From Oscillospiraceae bacterium (GTDB lineage Bacteria > Bacillota > Clostridia > Oscillospirales > Oscillospiraceae), in the NCBI GenBank assembly GCA_017535865.1, contig JAFXTM010000005.1, positions 1 to 64,000 of the forward strand: a DNA stretch of 64,000 nucleotides. Direction: 5' to 3'. Below are positions 17,635 to 26,486 of the stretch, piece after piece. How positions within the stretch are numbered: position 1 is the first letter of the stretch; every line of letters begins with the position of its first letter. The notes below the pieces were generated by a model. The model ran no database searches. It had not been told where the DNA came from and worked only from the letters and a program-made list of their open reading frames with translations. Position numbers and translations under genes: made by a program.

Positions 17635-17868
17635 GACCTCCGTTCTTATAAAACTGCGGGTCCGGATGCAGCAGGAAAAGCAGCCTGCTGCCGCATAGCA
17701 AGAAGCAGCCGCGGCTGCCCCTTGCTATACGGCGGTCAGGAAAAAGGCCCTGCACCCCCGACACCGTTTCGGGATACGGGCGCACAGGCCGCTGTTAAAA
17801 ACCCATTGCCCTGCGCCCCCGAGGGGGCGCAGGGCGGGGAAATGCTGTAAAGTGTGTTCGCTGCAATA
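17635..17868 (-). other. Hairpin-rich intergenic region between substrate-binding protein and permease genes
   Basis: No ORF is supported. Three stem-loops are visible: 17808-17835 (gccctgcgccccc/gggggcgcagggc, followed on the minus strand by tgggttttt), about 17693-17728 (atagcaag...cttgctat with an inner gcagcc/ggctgc) and about 17659-17682 (gcagcagg/cctgctgc). The first reads as a terminator or processing barrier after the binding-protein gene. Such hairpins usually protect the upstream mRNA and lower downstream expression, giving an excess of binding protein over membrane subunits. Confidence 0.6.
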
Positions 17869-20385
17869 TCAGTTGAGAACCGTGTTCTCAATCTCCATCA
17901 TCCAGCCATAGAAGGTGGTGATGTCGGGCGTGACAGTCTCCATATTCACGCGCTCGGTGGAGAAGAGGATCGCGTTCTGACGCTGATAGGTCGGAGTCTC
18001 GACGGCCCAGTCGACCACAATGTCAAGGCAAGCCTTGTACATCGCCTTGCGGTAGGCCTGATCGGTGGAGGAACGGGCCTCCATGATCAGCTCATCCAGC
18101 TCGGGATCGGCGATGCAGTATTCGTAGTTGGAACCGCCCTGCTCAGGACCGCCCAGCGGGTTCTTGCCGGCAGCATTGGTGGGGCCGTTGGCAACGTCGG
18201 AGTAATAGATCTGATACATGTCGGGATCGACGGTGGCGCCCCAAGCGGCGGCCCACATTTCGACCTGGATAGCGTCCAGGTTGTCCCACAGATCGGAGCT
18301 GTTGGAGAGGTCCTTGATGACCAGGCTCATGCCGATGGTCTCGAGGGCGTTCTTCGCCTCGTTGACGATCATGAACGCGGGGTGATCGCCGATGCCGTCG
18401 CCCGGAATCCAGAAGGTGTACTCGAGCTTCGCGCCTTCGGGAGCGGCGGTCAGCTTGCCATCCTCGACGGTGTAGCCGGCAGCCTCAAACCAGCCCAGAG
18501 CGGCCTGGAGCGCAGCGGCATACTTCGCCTCGGCGTCCATATCGGAGGTATAGATGTCGTTACCGTTCACGTCGGTGGAGAAGGCCACTTTGTAGCCGTC
18601 GTCCGCCGGACGCGGAGCAGCCCAGGAGGTGTTGGAGATCGGGTAGTTGATGACGGAGGCGCGGTCGCCGTAGTAGGAGTCGATCGCAACTTCACGATAG
18701 ACGGAGAAGATCGTGCCGAAGGCCTTGCGCAGCGCCTTGGAGGCGTCGGAGGCAGGATCGTCGCCGACCTTCACGTTGATGGCGTTCTGGCCGATATAGC
18801 CGTAGCCGAGGTTGTCAACGGTGTTGGTGGTGATCACATCACCGATCAGCTCGCCGTTCGAGTTGGTCTTCATGATGGCGGCGATGTTGTCGTTGGAGAA
18901 GGTGGGATCGCTAATGTCGACCGTACCGGTCATGATGCCATTCAGCTTATCCTGGTCAGACGTCGTCTCTACAAAATTGATAAACTTGGTCTTGGGAGCG
19001 CCCTTGAAGTAGCTCTCATTGGCCTCATAGTAGATAACGCCGTTCTCGAACTTGATGAACTTGTAGGGGCCGGCGCCCATGGGCTGCGTGGTCTTGGAGC
19101 GAACGAGGCTCAGATCGCCCTTGGGGAAGCCGAAGCTGTTGTTGTCGTAGTCATACAGTGCCTTGTCGCCATAGTAGTGCATCGGAGCGATATAGAGAGA
19201 AAGCTGATAGATGGCGGTGGCGTCGACCTTGGTCATGACAACGCGCAGATTGTAATCGTCGACCTTCTGGATACCGGTAATGTTGGCCGCAGACTCGCCG
19301 GTCTGGATGCCCTTGCCGGTGTATTCGCCGATGGTCGGGAAGTAGCCGTCGATGGTCAGGCTGGCTTTCTCGGTGTCGATCATGGTGAGGATATCGTCAC
19401 CATAGGCCTCGTGCAGAGCAGCGGCGAAGTCCTCGACCGTGCCCTCCTCGGCGACCTCAAAGCCCCACAGGCCGGCGGAGCTGGCAACGTCGACTGCGCC
19501 GTAGTCGGCGTAGTTGGCCATGCAGTAGTCCACAATATCCTGCGCCAGCGCAACGGTAGCTTCATCCGCGGCGGACCAGAAAGCAGTCTGCTCTTCCTCG
19601 GTCCAGAGGCTGAAATCGGTGTTCTCGCGGCCAGCCGCGATCAGCAGGTTAGCAAGGCTGTCCATACCGCTGCGATAGGCCTCCATACCCTCGATGGGCT
19701 GGGCATACAGCGTGCTGGAGCCGTCATAAGTGGGATCGCAGAGAACATACATGGAGAAGATCACGTCGTCAACGGTGACAGGCTCGCCATCGGAGAAGAC
19801 CAGATCGTCGCGGAGCTTGATGTCATAATAAACCGTGCCGTCCTCATTCTCAGTGATGACCACGTCAGACGCACCGTAATAGGTGTACGGCGTACCGTTG
19901 TACTCAATGGTCTCGCCCTCGATCCCATTCAGGACCATCGCGCCGGTACGATCGTTGCTGATCAGCTGAAGCTGAGTCATAGCCTGGGCGTCCATGTCAT
20001 AAGCGGTCTCGGAGAAGAAGGGGGAAAACTTACTGTTGAAGGGAGAATAGCCGACGACCAGCGGAGTATCCGCGTTCGCGGCAGCGGGCTCTTCAGCCGC
20101 TTCCTCAGCGGGAGCTTCCTCAGCAGGAGCTTCCTCAGCAGGAGCTTCCTCAGCGGGAGCTTCCTCGGCGGGAGCTTCCTCGGCGGGGGCTTCCTCAGCA
20201 GGAGCTTCCTCGGCGGGAGCTTCCTCGGCGGGAGCTTCCTCAGCAGGAGCTTCCTCGGCGGGAGCCTCTGTGGCAGCAGGCGCCTGCGTGGCAGCGGGAG
20301 CAGCCTGCTGGCCGCAGCCGGCAAACACGCCGACACACATGACGACCGCCAGCAGAAGAGCAAGCAGTTTCTTTGCGTTTTTCAT
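17869..20385 (-). CDS. Oligopeptide-binding lipoprotein (SBP_bac_5 family) with EEAPA-repeat linker
   Basis: 838 residues from ATG 20385; AGGAGG lies 7 nt before it. Signal peptide ends in a lipobox (FAGC, Cys about 24), so it is lipid-anchored outside. Residues about 41-95 are 11 copies of a five-residue EEAPA unit forming a long acidic Pro-rich tether. The rest is an OppA-like solute-binding fold (PLVVGYSP, YDIKLRDDLVFSDGEPVTVDDVIFS, QPMGAGPYKF). At over 700 residues the core exceeds the usual 500-550, with an acidic helical insertion at about 240-330. Delivers peptides to the downstream permease pair. Confidence 0.93.
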   Translation of the reverse strand: MKNAKKLLALLLAVVMCVGVFAGCGQQAAPAATQAPAATEAPAEEAPAEEAPAEEAPAEEAPAEEAPAEEAPAEEAPAEEAPAEEAPAEEAPAEEAAEEPAAANADTPLVVGYSPFNSKFSPFFSETAYDMDAQAMTQLQLISNDRTGAMVLNGIEGETIEYNGTPYTYYGASDVVITENEDGTVYYDIKLRDDLVFSDGEPVTVDDVIFSMYVLCDPTYDGSSTLYAQPIEGMEAYRSGMDSLANLLIAAGRENTDFSLWTEEEQTAFWSAADEATVALAQDIVDYCMANYADYGAVDVASSAGLWGFEVAEEGTVEDFAAALHEAYGDDILTMIDTEKASLTIDGYFPTIGEYTGKGIQTGESAANITGIQKVDDYNLRVVMTKVDATAIYQLSLYIAPMHYYGDKALYDYDNNSFGFPKGDLSLVRSKTTQPMGAGPYKFIKFENGVIYYEANESYFKGAPKTKFINFVETTSDQDKLNGIMTGTVDISDPTFSNDNIAAIMKTNSNGELIGDVITTNTVDNLGYGYIGQNAINVKVGDDPASDASKALRKAFGTIFSVYREVAIDSYYGDRASVINYPISNTSWAAPRPADDGYKVAFSTDVNGNDIYTSDMDAEAKYAAALQAALGWFEAAGYTVEDGKLTAAPEGAKLEYTFWIPGDGIGDHPAFMIVNEAKNALETIGMSLVIKDLSNSSDLWDNLDAIQVEMWAAAWGATVDPDMYQIYYSDVANGPTNAAGKNPLGGPEQGGSNYEYCIADPELDELIMEARSSTDQAYRKAMYKACLDIVVDWAVETPTYQRQNAILFSTERVNMETVTPDITTFYGWMMEIENTVLN
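20101..20265 (-). repeat. Eleven 15-bp tandem repeats encoding EEAPA
   Basis: Eleven near-identical units (plus strand ttcctcRgcRggRgc) in frame with the substrate-binding lipoprotein. Units differ only at synonymous third positions (a/g), pointing to recent slippage or recombination. The number of units may vary between strains and would set tether length. Confidence 0.95.
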
Positions 20386-20448
20386 TTGGTTCCTCCTATT
20401 TAATGTTTTATTATTAGTCGTCATAAAGGCGAATAATAAACAAGGATA

Positions 20449-20991
20449 TCAGTTGCGTTCGGCCTCAGCACGAAGCAGCGTTTTTTTCCGGGAGCAAAGC
20501 AAGCCGCAAGAAGCGGCGCCGAGCGCGCCGACAAGAAACAATCCGTCCCCGGGAAGAAATGCCCCGTGCCCAAGTGTCAGCGCGATCCCCTCCCCGATCA
20601 GGGAGAGTGCAGGAAGGAGCAGCAGCCAGACGCAGCAGCCCGGAACGCGCTCGTTCGCCTGGTCCGCCGACCGGCGGTCCAGCTTTCCGCCAAGTGAGCG
20701 AATACGCAGCAGCGCGGCGCTCATCAGGGCAAGCGGCAGGGCAGTGAAAAGATACGGGAGCATCACATACAGGGTGAGTGAAGCTGTACTGCGCGGAAGG
20801 AGAGAGACAAGAAAACAAAGCGAACCAAGACCGGTAAAAACAAGCATCTGCCGAATCGCTGTCCGCGCCGCATCTTCACCCACCGTGAAGCGATAGTATG
20901 CGCCGATATATGCGGTTTCTGTACGGATCCGTCCGCGCTCATCGAGCGTGTCGCTCAGGCGGTAGTCCTTTGCGTATTTTTTTCCCGCCAT
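20449..20991 (-). CDS. Four-helix membrane protein of unknown function upstream of the peptide transporter
   Basis: 180 residues. A polar N-terminus of about 45 residues is followed by four hydrophobic segments at about 46-64, 70-95, 116-137 and 143-165, then a basic C-terminal tail (CSRKKTLLRAEAERN). AAAGGA precedes the ATG and a good promoter lies at 21089-21117. It is 63 bp ahead of the binding-protein gene on the same strand, so may be cotranscribed with it. I recognise no domain. Confidence 0.65.
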   Translation of the reverse strand: MAGKKYAKDYRLSDTLDERGRIRTETAYIGAYYRFTVGEDAARTAIRQMLVFTGLGSLCFLVSLLPRSTASLTLYVMLPYLFTALPLALMSAALLRIRSLGGKLDRRSADQANERVPGCCVWLLLLPALSLIGEGIALTLGHGAFLPGDGLFLVGALGAASCGLLCSRKKTLLRAEAERN

Positions 20992-21088
20992 CTCACACGT
21001 CCTTTGTCATCAGGTGAACGGATTTATTGTCTCCGCATTGCTCTGAGATAATCGTCACACATGCCGGAAATCAAATAGATTATTTTAT

Positions 21089-21117
21089 ATTTTAGCACAG
21101 CTGTCTGATGTTGGCAA
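21089..21117 (-). promoter_or_regulatory. Promoter of the four-helix membrane protein / possibly the peptide transporter operon
   Basis: On the minus strand TTGCCA (21117-21112), 17-bp spacer, TAAAAT (21094-21089). Leader of about 90 nt. Confidence 0.6.
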
Positions 21118-21166
21118 GCTGTTCTTTCTTTTCCGTTTTTGTTTTTTTGATCTGTATTCTGCGGCA

Positions 21167-21196
21167 AAGGGCTCTGCCGAAACCGGCCGAGCCCTT
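21167..21196 (-). terminator. Hairpin after hypA
   Basis: aagggctc/gagccctt stem about 20 bp after the hypA stop. A T run appears only about 15 bp beyond, so termination efficiency is uncertain. Confidence 0.5.
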
Positions 21197-21212
21197 CATC
21201 GCTTTTCAGGTA

Positions 21213-21554
21213 CTACGGGATCAGGATCTCTTTGAGTGTGAGATCGCGTCCGGTGAGCGGCGTAAGTTTATGTCCGCCGCAGGCCGGGCAGCTCAAATGC
21301 TCGAAATCCGCCGGAAACACTTCGTCGCAGTCCATGCACTGGGCCGTTCCCTGCAGCGTCTCGACGACAAACTCCGTTTGCTCCAGCTCCGTCCCATCCG
21401 TGACGGCTACCCAGCAGTCCTCCATGTAGGCGGGGACCACTCCGCTGAGCGTGCCGACCTCGACGGTAATGCGCTGGATCTCTTCGATCTCCTGTTCTTT
21501 CATGATGCCGCGGACCATCCGCAGCATGGCGTCGCACAGTCCCAGCTCGTGCAT
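21213..21554 (-). CDS. hypA: HypA/HybF-type nickel metallochaperone
   Basis: 113 residues, standard length. Begins MHEL, with His2 as the nickel ligand of the family, and has two Cys pairs (CMDC, CPAC, about 73-92) forming the zinc site. HypA delivers nickel to NiFe-hydrogenase precursors, or to urease in some species. The start overlaps by one base the stop of the 893-aa flavoprotein (TAATG), indicating co-translation. No hydrogenase structural gene or other hyp gene is in this window, so the nickel enzyme served is not evident. Confidence 0.93.
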   Translation of the reverse strand: MHELGLCDAMLRMVRGIMKEQEIEEIQRITVEVGTLSGVVPAYMEDCWVAVTDGTELEQTEFVVETLQGTAQCMDCDEVFPADFEHLSCPACGGHKLTPLTGRDLTLKEILIP

Positions 21555-24235
21555 TACTTTTTCACCGCGCGCTTGACGATGTTTCCGGACTTTTTGATGA
21601 TCTCGCCGACGGCGGCCACAGGCATGGTCTCGAACTTGCCGGCGTGCCAGTCACGGACCTTCTTGAGGTGGATCGCGTCGAACTTGCAGCGGGTCGTGCA
21701 GATGCCGCAGCCGATGCACATATATTCGTCGACCTTCGTAGCACCGCAGCCGAGGCAGCGCGCCGTCTCCTTGCGCACCTGTTCCTCTGTGAAGGTTACG
21801 CGCGCGTCTGAGAAGGTCTTGGCCTTTTCCCTGTTGTAGCCGTGGACCTGACGATGCTCCCGGTCGTAAGAGCCGACCGTAAGCTGGACCGCGCTCTTGT
21901 CCAGCGCGATATACTCGCGGCGGTCGCGGCCCATGGTGAGAGTCTGGCCGGGATGGACAAAGCGGTGGAGGGAGATCGCAGCCTCCTTGCCTGCGGCGAT
22001 GGCGTTGATGGCAAAGCTCGGGCCGGTGAAGCAGTCACCGCCCACGAAGATATCAGGCTGCGCGGTCTGATAAGTCAGGCCGTCGGCGATGGCGTTGCCC
22101 TTCTTGCCGATCTCGAGCGCGCCGACGTCCAGGCTGCCCCAGTCGATGCGCTGTCCGATCGCGCCGATGACGGAGTCGACCGCCAGCGTCTCGAAGCGGC
22201 CGGTGCCGACGGGCTTGCGGCGGCCCTTCTCGTCGGGCTCGCCCAGCTCCATAATCTCCACCTTGAGGCCGGTGACCTTGCCGTTCTCGCCCAGGATCTC
22301 GGAAGGCCCGTTCAGGAAGCGGAACTGCACGCCCTCCTCCATGGCTTCCCCGACCTCCTCGGGATCGGCGGGCATTTCGGCCTGGGAACGGCGGTAGATG
22401 ATGTAGGTGTTCTCCGCGCCGAGACGAACGGCCGTACGGCAGACGTCCATGGCGACGTTCCCCGCGCCGATGACGGCGCAGTTCTTGCCGACATACGGCA
22501 TCTTGCCGAGGTTCACCTCACGAAGAAAGTCAACGCCGCCGTATACACCCTCGAGCTCCTCGCAGGGGATGCCGATGGGAGATGACTTCTGCGCGCCGAT
22601 GGCAAGATAGAAGCCCTTGAAGCCCTGCTCGCGCAGCTGCTGGATGGTGACGTCCTTCCCGACCTCGGTGTTGCAGACAAAGGTCACGCCCATCTCGCGG
22701 ATGATGTCGATCTCGGCATTCAAGGTGTCCTTCTCAAGGCGGAAGTTCGGAATGCCCATGGTGAGCATGCCGCCTGGCGCGGGATTGCGGTCGAAGACCG
22801 TGACGGGATATCCTTTCCGCGCGAGATAGTAGGCGCAGCTCAGGCCGGCCGGGCCGGCGCCGATGACGGCGATCTTCTCCTCGAAGGGCTTGCCGGTCTG
22901 GTTGAGCATCTTGGGGATGCGGCGCGTCTCCTTGTTCAGATCGTGGTCGGCGATGAAGCGCTTGACCTCGTCGATGGCGACGGCCTCGTCCACGCCGCCG
23001 CGGGTGCACTCGGCCTCGCAGCGCTTATTGCAGATACGGCCGCAGACGGCGGGCAGCGGGTTCTCGGTGCGGATCAGATCGAGCGCATCCTCATAGCGGC
23101 CCTGTGCGGCAAGCTTCAGATAGCCCTGCACGGGGATGTGCGCGGGGCAGGCCACCTTGCAGGGGGCGGTGCCGGTGGGGACGACGTCCTGGCGGTTCTC
23201 GCGGTAGTCGGGATTCCACACCGCCTTGGACACGATGTGCTCGGAGAGCTTCGGGTATTTGGCTGGGGCGATGTTCACGGTGGTGCAGAGCTTCTGTCCA
23301 AGCCGGAGAGCATTTGCGGGGCAGACCTCAACACACTGAGCGCAAGCCACGCATTTGGCCTCGTCAACCTCGGCGACGAAGTTCGAGCGGATCGCGTCGC
23401 GCGCGCCGAACATCAGACCCACGCGCAGGCCGAAGCAGGCGCAGGCGCAGCAGTTGCAGATCGCCGCGCTCTCGCCGGCCTCCTCGATGTTGGGGATGTC
23501 GTGCATGAGGCCGTTCTCCTCGGCACGCTGGATGATCTCCAGCGCCTCCTCCCGCGTGATCTGGCGGGCACGGCCGGTGCGGATATAGTGCTCAGCGCCC
23601 TTGCCCATCTGCAGGCACTGTTCCTCCGCAAGATGCCCGCAGCCGTCGTTGATGGAGGTGCGGGACGCGCGGCAGGAGCAGGGCGAGACGCAGAAGGTAT
23701 CGTATTTGTTGAGATAATAGGAGAGCTTCTCATAGTCGTGGACATTCGGGATGTCCTTGATGGCGCTCTCGACAGGGATGACGCGCATCAGACCGTATCC
23801 GCTCGGGATCAGCGGGGACATGGTCTGCATGCGGATTCGGGTATATTCCTCAAAGGCGCGGCCGACCTCGGGATGCGTGTCCAGCAGTTCCTGGTTGTTG
23901 ACCAGCATCTCCATGATGCCGGGAGCGAAGATCTGCATGAAGTACTCGTCCACCCCGGTCTGCTCATTCTTGCAGCAGCGGAACACACCGATCCAGGCGA
24001 GATGCTTGGCGATCTTCTCCACTTCCTCAACAGGCTTGCCGACCTTCTTGGCCAGCCACTCCGCCGTGCGCTCCTTGCGAAGGCCGGCTGCGATCGCGAC
24101 GTCGGCCTCGTCGTCGGTCAGGATGCCGGCAAGGGAATAATACTCCGGCGCGTTTTCGTCGATCTTGTTGACGACGCCGGTCATGCCGCCGATGATGTGG
24201 CACAGCTTGACGATCTTGGGTCTCAGTTCTGCCAT
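21554..24235 (-). CDS. Multi-cluster iron-sulfur flavoprotein with GltD-like NAD(P)H oxidoreductase module
   Basis: 893 residues. Residues 1 to about 350 hold a helical/winged-helix-like N-terminus, a Cys-rich segment (CVSPCSCRAS, about 180-190), a CNCCACACFG cluster (about 265) and a ferredoxin motif CVACAQCVEVCPA (about 291-303). Residues about 358-800 match the glutamate synthase small subunit type: CKVACPAHIPVQGY, CGRICNKRCEAECTRG, FAD-binding GAGPAGLSCAYYLARKGYPV (about 456) and NAD(P)H-binding GAGNVAMDVC (about 590). The C-terminus ends in CLGCG and CIGCGICTTRCKFDAIH (about 841-857). This suggests electron transfer between NAD(P)H, FAD and several 4Fe-4S clusters. Partner and substrate are unknown. 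AAAGGAG precedes ATG 24235. Confidence 0.88.
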   Translation of the reverse strand: MAELRPKIVKLCHIIGGMTGVVNKIDENAPEYYSLAGILTDDEADVAIAAGLRKERTAEWLAKKVGKPVEEVEKIAKHLAWIGVFRCCKNEQTGVDEYFMQIFAPGIMEMLVNNQELLDTHPEVGRAFEEYTRIRMQTMSPLIPSGYGLMRVIPVESAIKDIPNVHDYEKLSYYLNKYDTFCVSPCSCRASRTSINDGCGHLAEEQCLQMGKGAEHYIRTGRARQITREEALEIIQRAEENGLMHDIPNIEEAGESAAICNCCACACFGLRVGLMFGARDAIRSNFVAEVDEAKCVACAQCVEVCPANALRLGQKLCTTVNIAPAKYPKLSEHIVSKAVWNPDYRENRQDVVPTGTAPCKVACPAHIPVQGYLKLAAQGRYEDALDLIRTENPLPAVCGRICNKRCEAECTRGGVDEAVAIDEVKRFIADHDLNKETRRIPKMLNQTGKPFEEKIAVIGAGPAGLSCAYYLARKGYPVTVFDRNPAPGGMLTMGIPNFRLEKDTLNAEIDIIREMGVTFVCNTEVGKDVTIQQLREQGFKGFYLAIGAQKSSPIGIPCEELEGVYGGVDFLREVNLGKMPYVGKNCAVIGAGNVAMDVCRTAVRLGAENTYIIYRRSQAEMPADPEEVGEAMEEGVQFRFLNGPSEILGENGKVTGLKVEIMELGEPDEKGRRKPVGTGRFETLAVDSVIGAIGQRIDWGSLDVGALEIGKKGNAIADGLTYQTAQPDIFVGGDCFTGPSFAINAIAAGKEAAISLHRFVHPGQTLTMGRDRREYIALDKSAVQLTVGSYDREHRQVHGYNREKAKTFSDARVTFTEEQVRKETARCLGCGATKVDEYMCIGCGICTTRCKFDAIHLKKVRDWHAGKFETMPVAAVGEIIKKSGNIVKRAVKK

Positions 24236-24305
24236 GGTTCTCTCTCCTTTAAAGATTGATGAAACGGATGGTTAAGGGGCCGTTTCCCCGGATTTCCCTG
24301 TTTTC

Positions 24306-24334
24306 AGTATAACGCAGGGGCAAGTTTTTTGCAA
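24306..24334 (-). promoter_or_regulatory. Promoter of the iron-sulfur flavoprotein-hypA operon
   Basis: On the minus strand TTGCAA (24334-24329), 17-bp spacer, TATACT (24311-24306). The promoter lies inside a potential caggggc/gcccctg hairpin (about 24313-24346) that follows the GH31 stop and could act as that gene's terminator. Confidence 0.7.
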
Positions 24335-24356
24335 GGACAGCCCCTGTAAAGCGCCG

Positions 24357-26348
24357 CTATCGTGCGGCGTCCCTCCCGACGCATGCCGCAGCCTCGTAAA
24401 ACAGCATCGCATAGGGACTGTTTTTGCGGAAGAAGACCGGTATCTGTCCAAGCGGAGCCGGGACGGTGTGGCGGCCGCCCCGGTAGCGCTTCCCGCTCCA
24501 GAAGTGGATCCACTCCCCCTTTGGCAGCCAGACGCGCCGCTTGCGCGCCCCCTTGCGGATCACGGGGCAGACAAACAGCTCGTCCCCCAGATAGTAGCTG
24601 TACGTATCCCGGCTCGCTCGATAGCTCCCCGCATCCCAGAAATCGGGCCTCAGCGCCGGGATCCCCTGCTGCGCCTGTTTGACGCAGTGGGTGATATAGG
24701 GCTTGAGCGCACGGTGAATGCTCGTCAGGCGTATGGTGTGATCCCGAACATCGTCAGCATCGAACTGGGCGTTCGCCCACGGGCGGATGGATTCATGGCT
24801 GCGCATCATCAGCGAAAAGCAGCACATCTCCATCCAGCGGATAAAGAGCTCTTCATCCCGTCGGAGCTTCATAAAGGAGAAAAAGCCGCCGATATCGCAG
24901 TGGACCATCGGGATGCCGGAAAAACCGAGGGAGAAGCTCGCCGGCATGACGCAGGGCATCCCGTAGTCCTTTGTGAGGTCTGTGTGCTGGTCGCCGTTCC
25001 ACAGGACCGGCGCGTAGCTCTGGATGCCGATGTAACCGGAGCGCATGAAGAACATCCGCTCCGAGTCGCCGTATTCGTCGATGGCCTCGCGGTTGACGCG
25101 GGCCCAGAGCACCGGCCAGAGGTTGTGAAGTTCGTGCGGGTCCCCATCGTGGAGCACGCAGTCGAGCGGCAGGTATTCCCCAAAATCCGCCATCCAGCCG
25201 GAGACACCGAGCTCCAGCATATTCTGCTTGATAAGCGTCTCCTTGATGTAGGAAACCGCCTCGGGGTTCGTCAGGTCAAGCATGCCTGCGTCGAAGGTCG
25301 TGGACTTGATATGGTAAACGCTCCCGTCGCGGCGCGTTATCAGATAACCGCGCTCCCTGGCATGCTCATACAAGCGGCTGCCCTTGACAAGGTATGGGTT
25401 GATATAGGCCAGGAATTTCACCCCGCGAGCGTTCAGCTTTGCGATCGCCTCACGCAGCCCAGGATAGAGCCGCTGATCCGTCTCCCAGTTCCACCAGACC
25501 TGATAGCCCATGACCGTGCGGTTGCATCCCGACCAGTCCTGGCTCCACACGCCGCAGATCTTCGCTCCCGCATCCAGCATGGCGAAGGTCTTTTCAAGCA
25601 CCGTCTGCGTCCCGCCCTGCACGCCGAGGATCATGCCGTCCAGGCACCAGTCCGGCAGATACTGCCGGTTGGGGATCTGGCCGGCCAGCAGTTCCACCAA
25701 TTCCCGGTAACTGCTCCCCTGTACCAGGGTCAGGGACCGCGGGCAACTGTCGTACACAAAGCGATATTCCTCCGCCCCGAAACGGGCATAGCCGTCCGCG
25801 GCGGTTTCAAAACGGATCAGCCGTCCCGTATCGGTGACGAAAACGGGCATGGGCGCATAACTGCCGATGGCAGCATGCTTTTTTTCCTTGTAGAACAGTC
25901 GCGGCAGCAGGGCTTTTTCCATGATCGTGCCGACCTTGATGTGCTCGGAGACGAAGTTCACCACCTGCTCACCGCGCAGGTTCGTCTTTCGGTACTGCTC
26001 GCCGCCGCCGAAGACAGCCTCGCCTGCGATGGCCGGAAGCCGGAAGCTGTACGCCCAACCGTTCTGTCCGCTGAAATGCAGGCGGACTCCCTTTTCGATC
26101 TCCTCGATCTCCACCGTAAAGCGGTGATCCTCTCCGGTGAAAACAAGCTTTTTGCCTTCATTTTGTACGTTCGTCAGCGGAACGCGCGCCGTCTCCGTCA
26201 CGGTCTCCTTCACTGTGCCGCGATTGCTTTTATATTGTTTTTCCCGTCTCACGGCGGTAACGAAAGGCTGCTCCGCGTTGTGCAGCAGCGCAAGCTTTCC
26301 GTCGAGCGAGACGGTCCAGAGATTCTCTCTCAGTTCGGATCTCAGCAT
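24357..26348 (-). CDS. GH31 family alpha-glycosidase related to YihQ, probably not a sulfoquinovosidase
   Basis: 663 residues from ATG 26348; AAACGGAGG is 7 nt upstream and the promoter at 26383-26411 starts transcription about 28 nt before it, so longer starts are unlikely. GH31 catalytic residues are present: nucleophile Asp in WMADFGEYLP (about 388) and acid/base Asp in LWNGDQ (about 453). The layout, including QDWSG (about 270), FLAYINPYL and MMRSHES, is that of the YihQ branch. However the positions that in E. coli YihQ bind the sulfonate (R301, and Y508 of DIGGY) read Gln (about 283) and Phe (DIGGF), while W304 is kept. The substrate is therefore probably another alpha-glucoside. No signal peptide, so cytosolic. 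Confidence 0.88.
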   Translation of the reverse strand: MLRSELRENLWTVSLDGKLALLHNAEQPFVTAVRREKQYKSNRGTVKETVTETARVPLTNVQNEGKKLVFTGEDHRFTVEIEEIEKGVRLHFSGQNGWAYSFRLPAIAGEAVFGGGEQYRKTNLRGEQVVNFVSEHIKVGTIMEKALLPRLFYKEKKHAAIGSYAPMPVFVTDTGRLIRFETAADGYARFGAEEYRFVYDSCPRSLTLVQGSSYRELVELLAGQIPNRQYLPDWCLDGMILGVQGGTQTVLEKTFAMLDAGAKICGVWSQDWSGCNRTVMGYQVWWNWETDQRLYPGLREAIAKLNARGVKFLAYINPYLVKGSRLYEHARERGYLITRRDGSVYHIKSTTFDAGMLDLTNPEAVSYIKETLIKQNMLELGVSGWMADFGEYLPLDCVLHDGDPHELHNLWPVLWARVNREAIDEYGDSERMFFMRSGYIGIQSYAPVLWNGDQHTDLTKDYGMPCVMPASFSLGFSGIPMVHCDIGGFFSFMKLRRDEELFIRWMEMCCFSLMMRSHESIRPWANAQFDADDVRDHTIRLTSIHRALKPYITHCVKQAQQGIPALRPDFWDAGSYRASRDTYSYYLGDELFVCPVIRKGARKRRVWLPKGEWIHFWSGKRYRGGRHTVPAPLGQIPVFFRKNSPYAMLFYEAAACVGRDAAR

Positions 26349-26382
26349 GCGGGAACCTCCGTTTATTGCATTCATTGCTTCA

Positions 26383-26411
26383 ATTGTAAGCATTTTCTTC
26401 ATCCGCGTCAA
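26383..26411 (-). promoter_or_regulatory. Promoter of the GH31 gene
   Basis: On the minus strand TTGACG (26411-26406), 17-bp spacer, TACAAT (26388-26383). Confidence 0.75.
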
Positions 26412-26486
26412 TCCAAAAAAGTTTTTCCGGCTAAGCTTCATCTAAGTTTGAAGTCTTATGATGCGGTCAAAGCAAAAGGAAAGGTT

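Noticed and set aside
20101..20265. CRISPR or minisatellite
   Set aside because: 15-bp in-frame coding repeats within the lipoprotein gene.
17854..20403. Plus-strand 849-residue frame with SFLSGSFLSRSFL repeats
   Set aside because: It mirrors the peptide-binding lipoprotein; the repeats are the reverse complement of the EEAPA units and there is no ribosome site.
22943..24259. Plus-strand 438-residue frame opposite the iron-sulfur flavoprotein
   Set aside because: Shadow of a gene with multiple Cys motifs and a promoter on the minus strand.
24357..26348. Direct assignment as sulfoquinovosidase
   Set aside because: Residues equivalent to YihQ R301 and Y508 are not conserved, and no sulfoglycolysis genes are adjacent.
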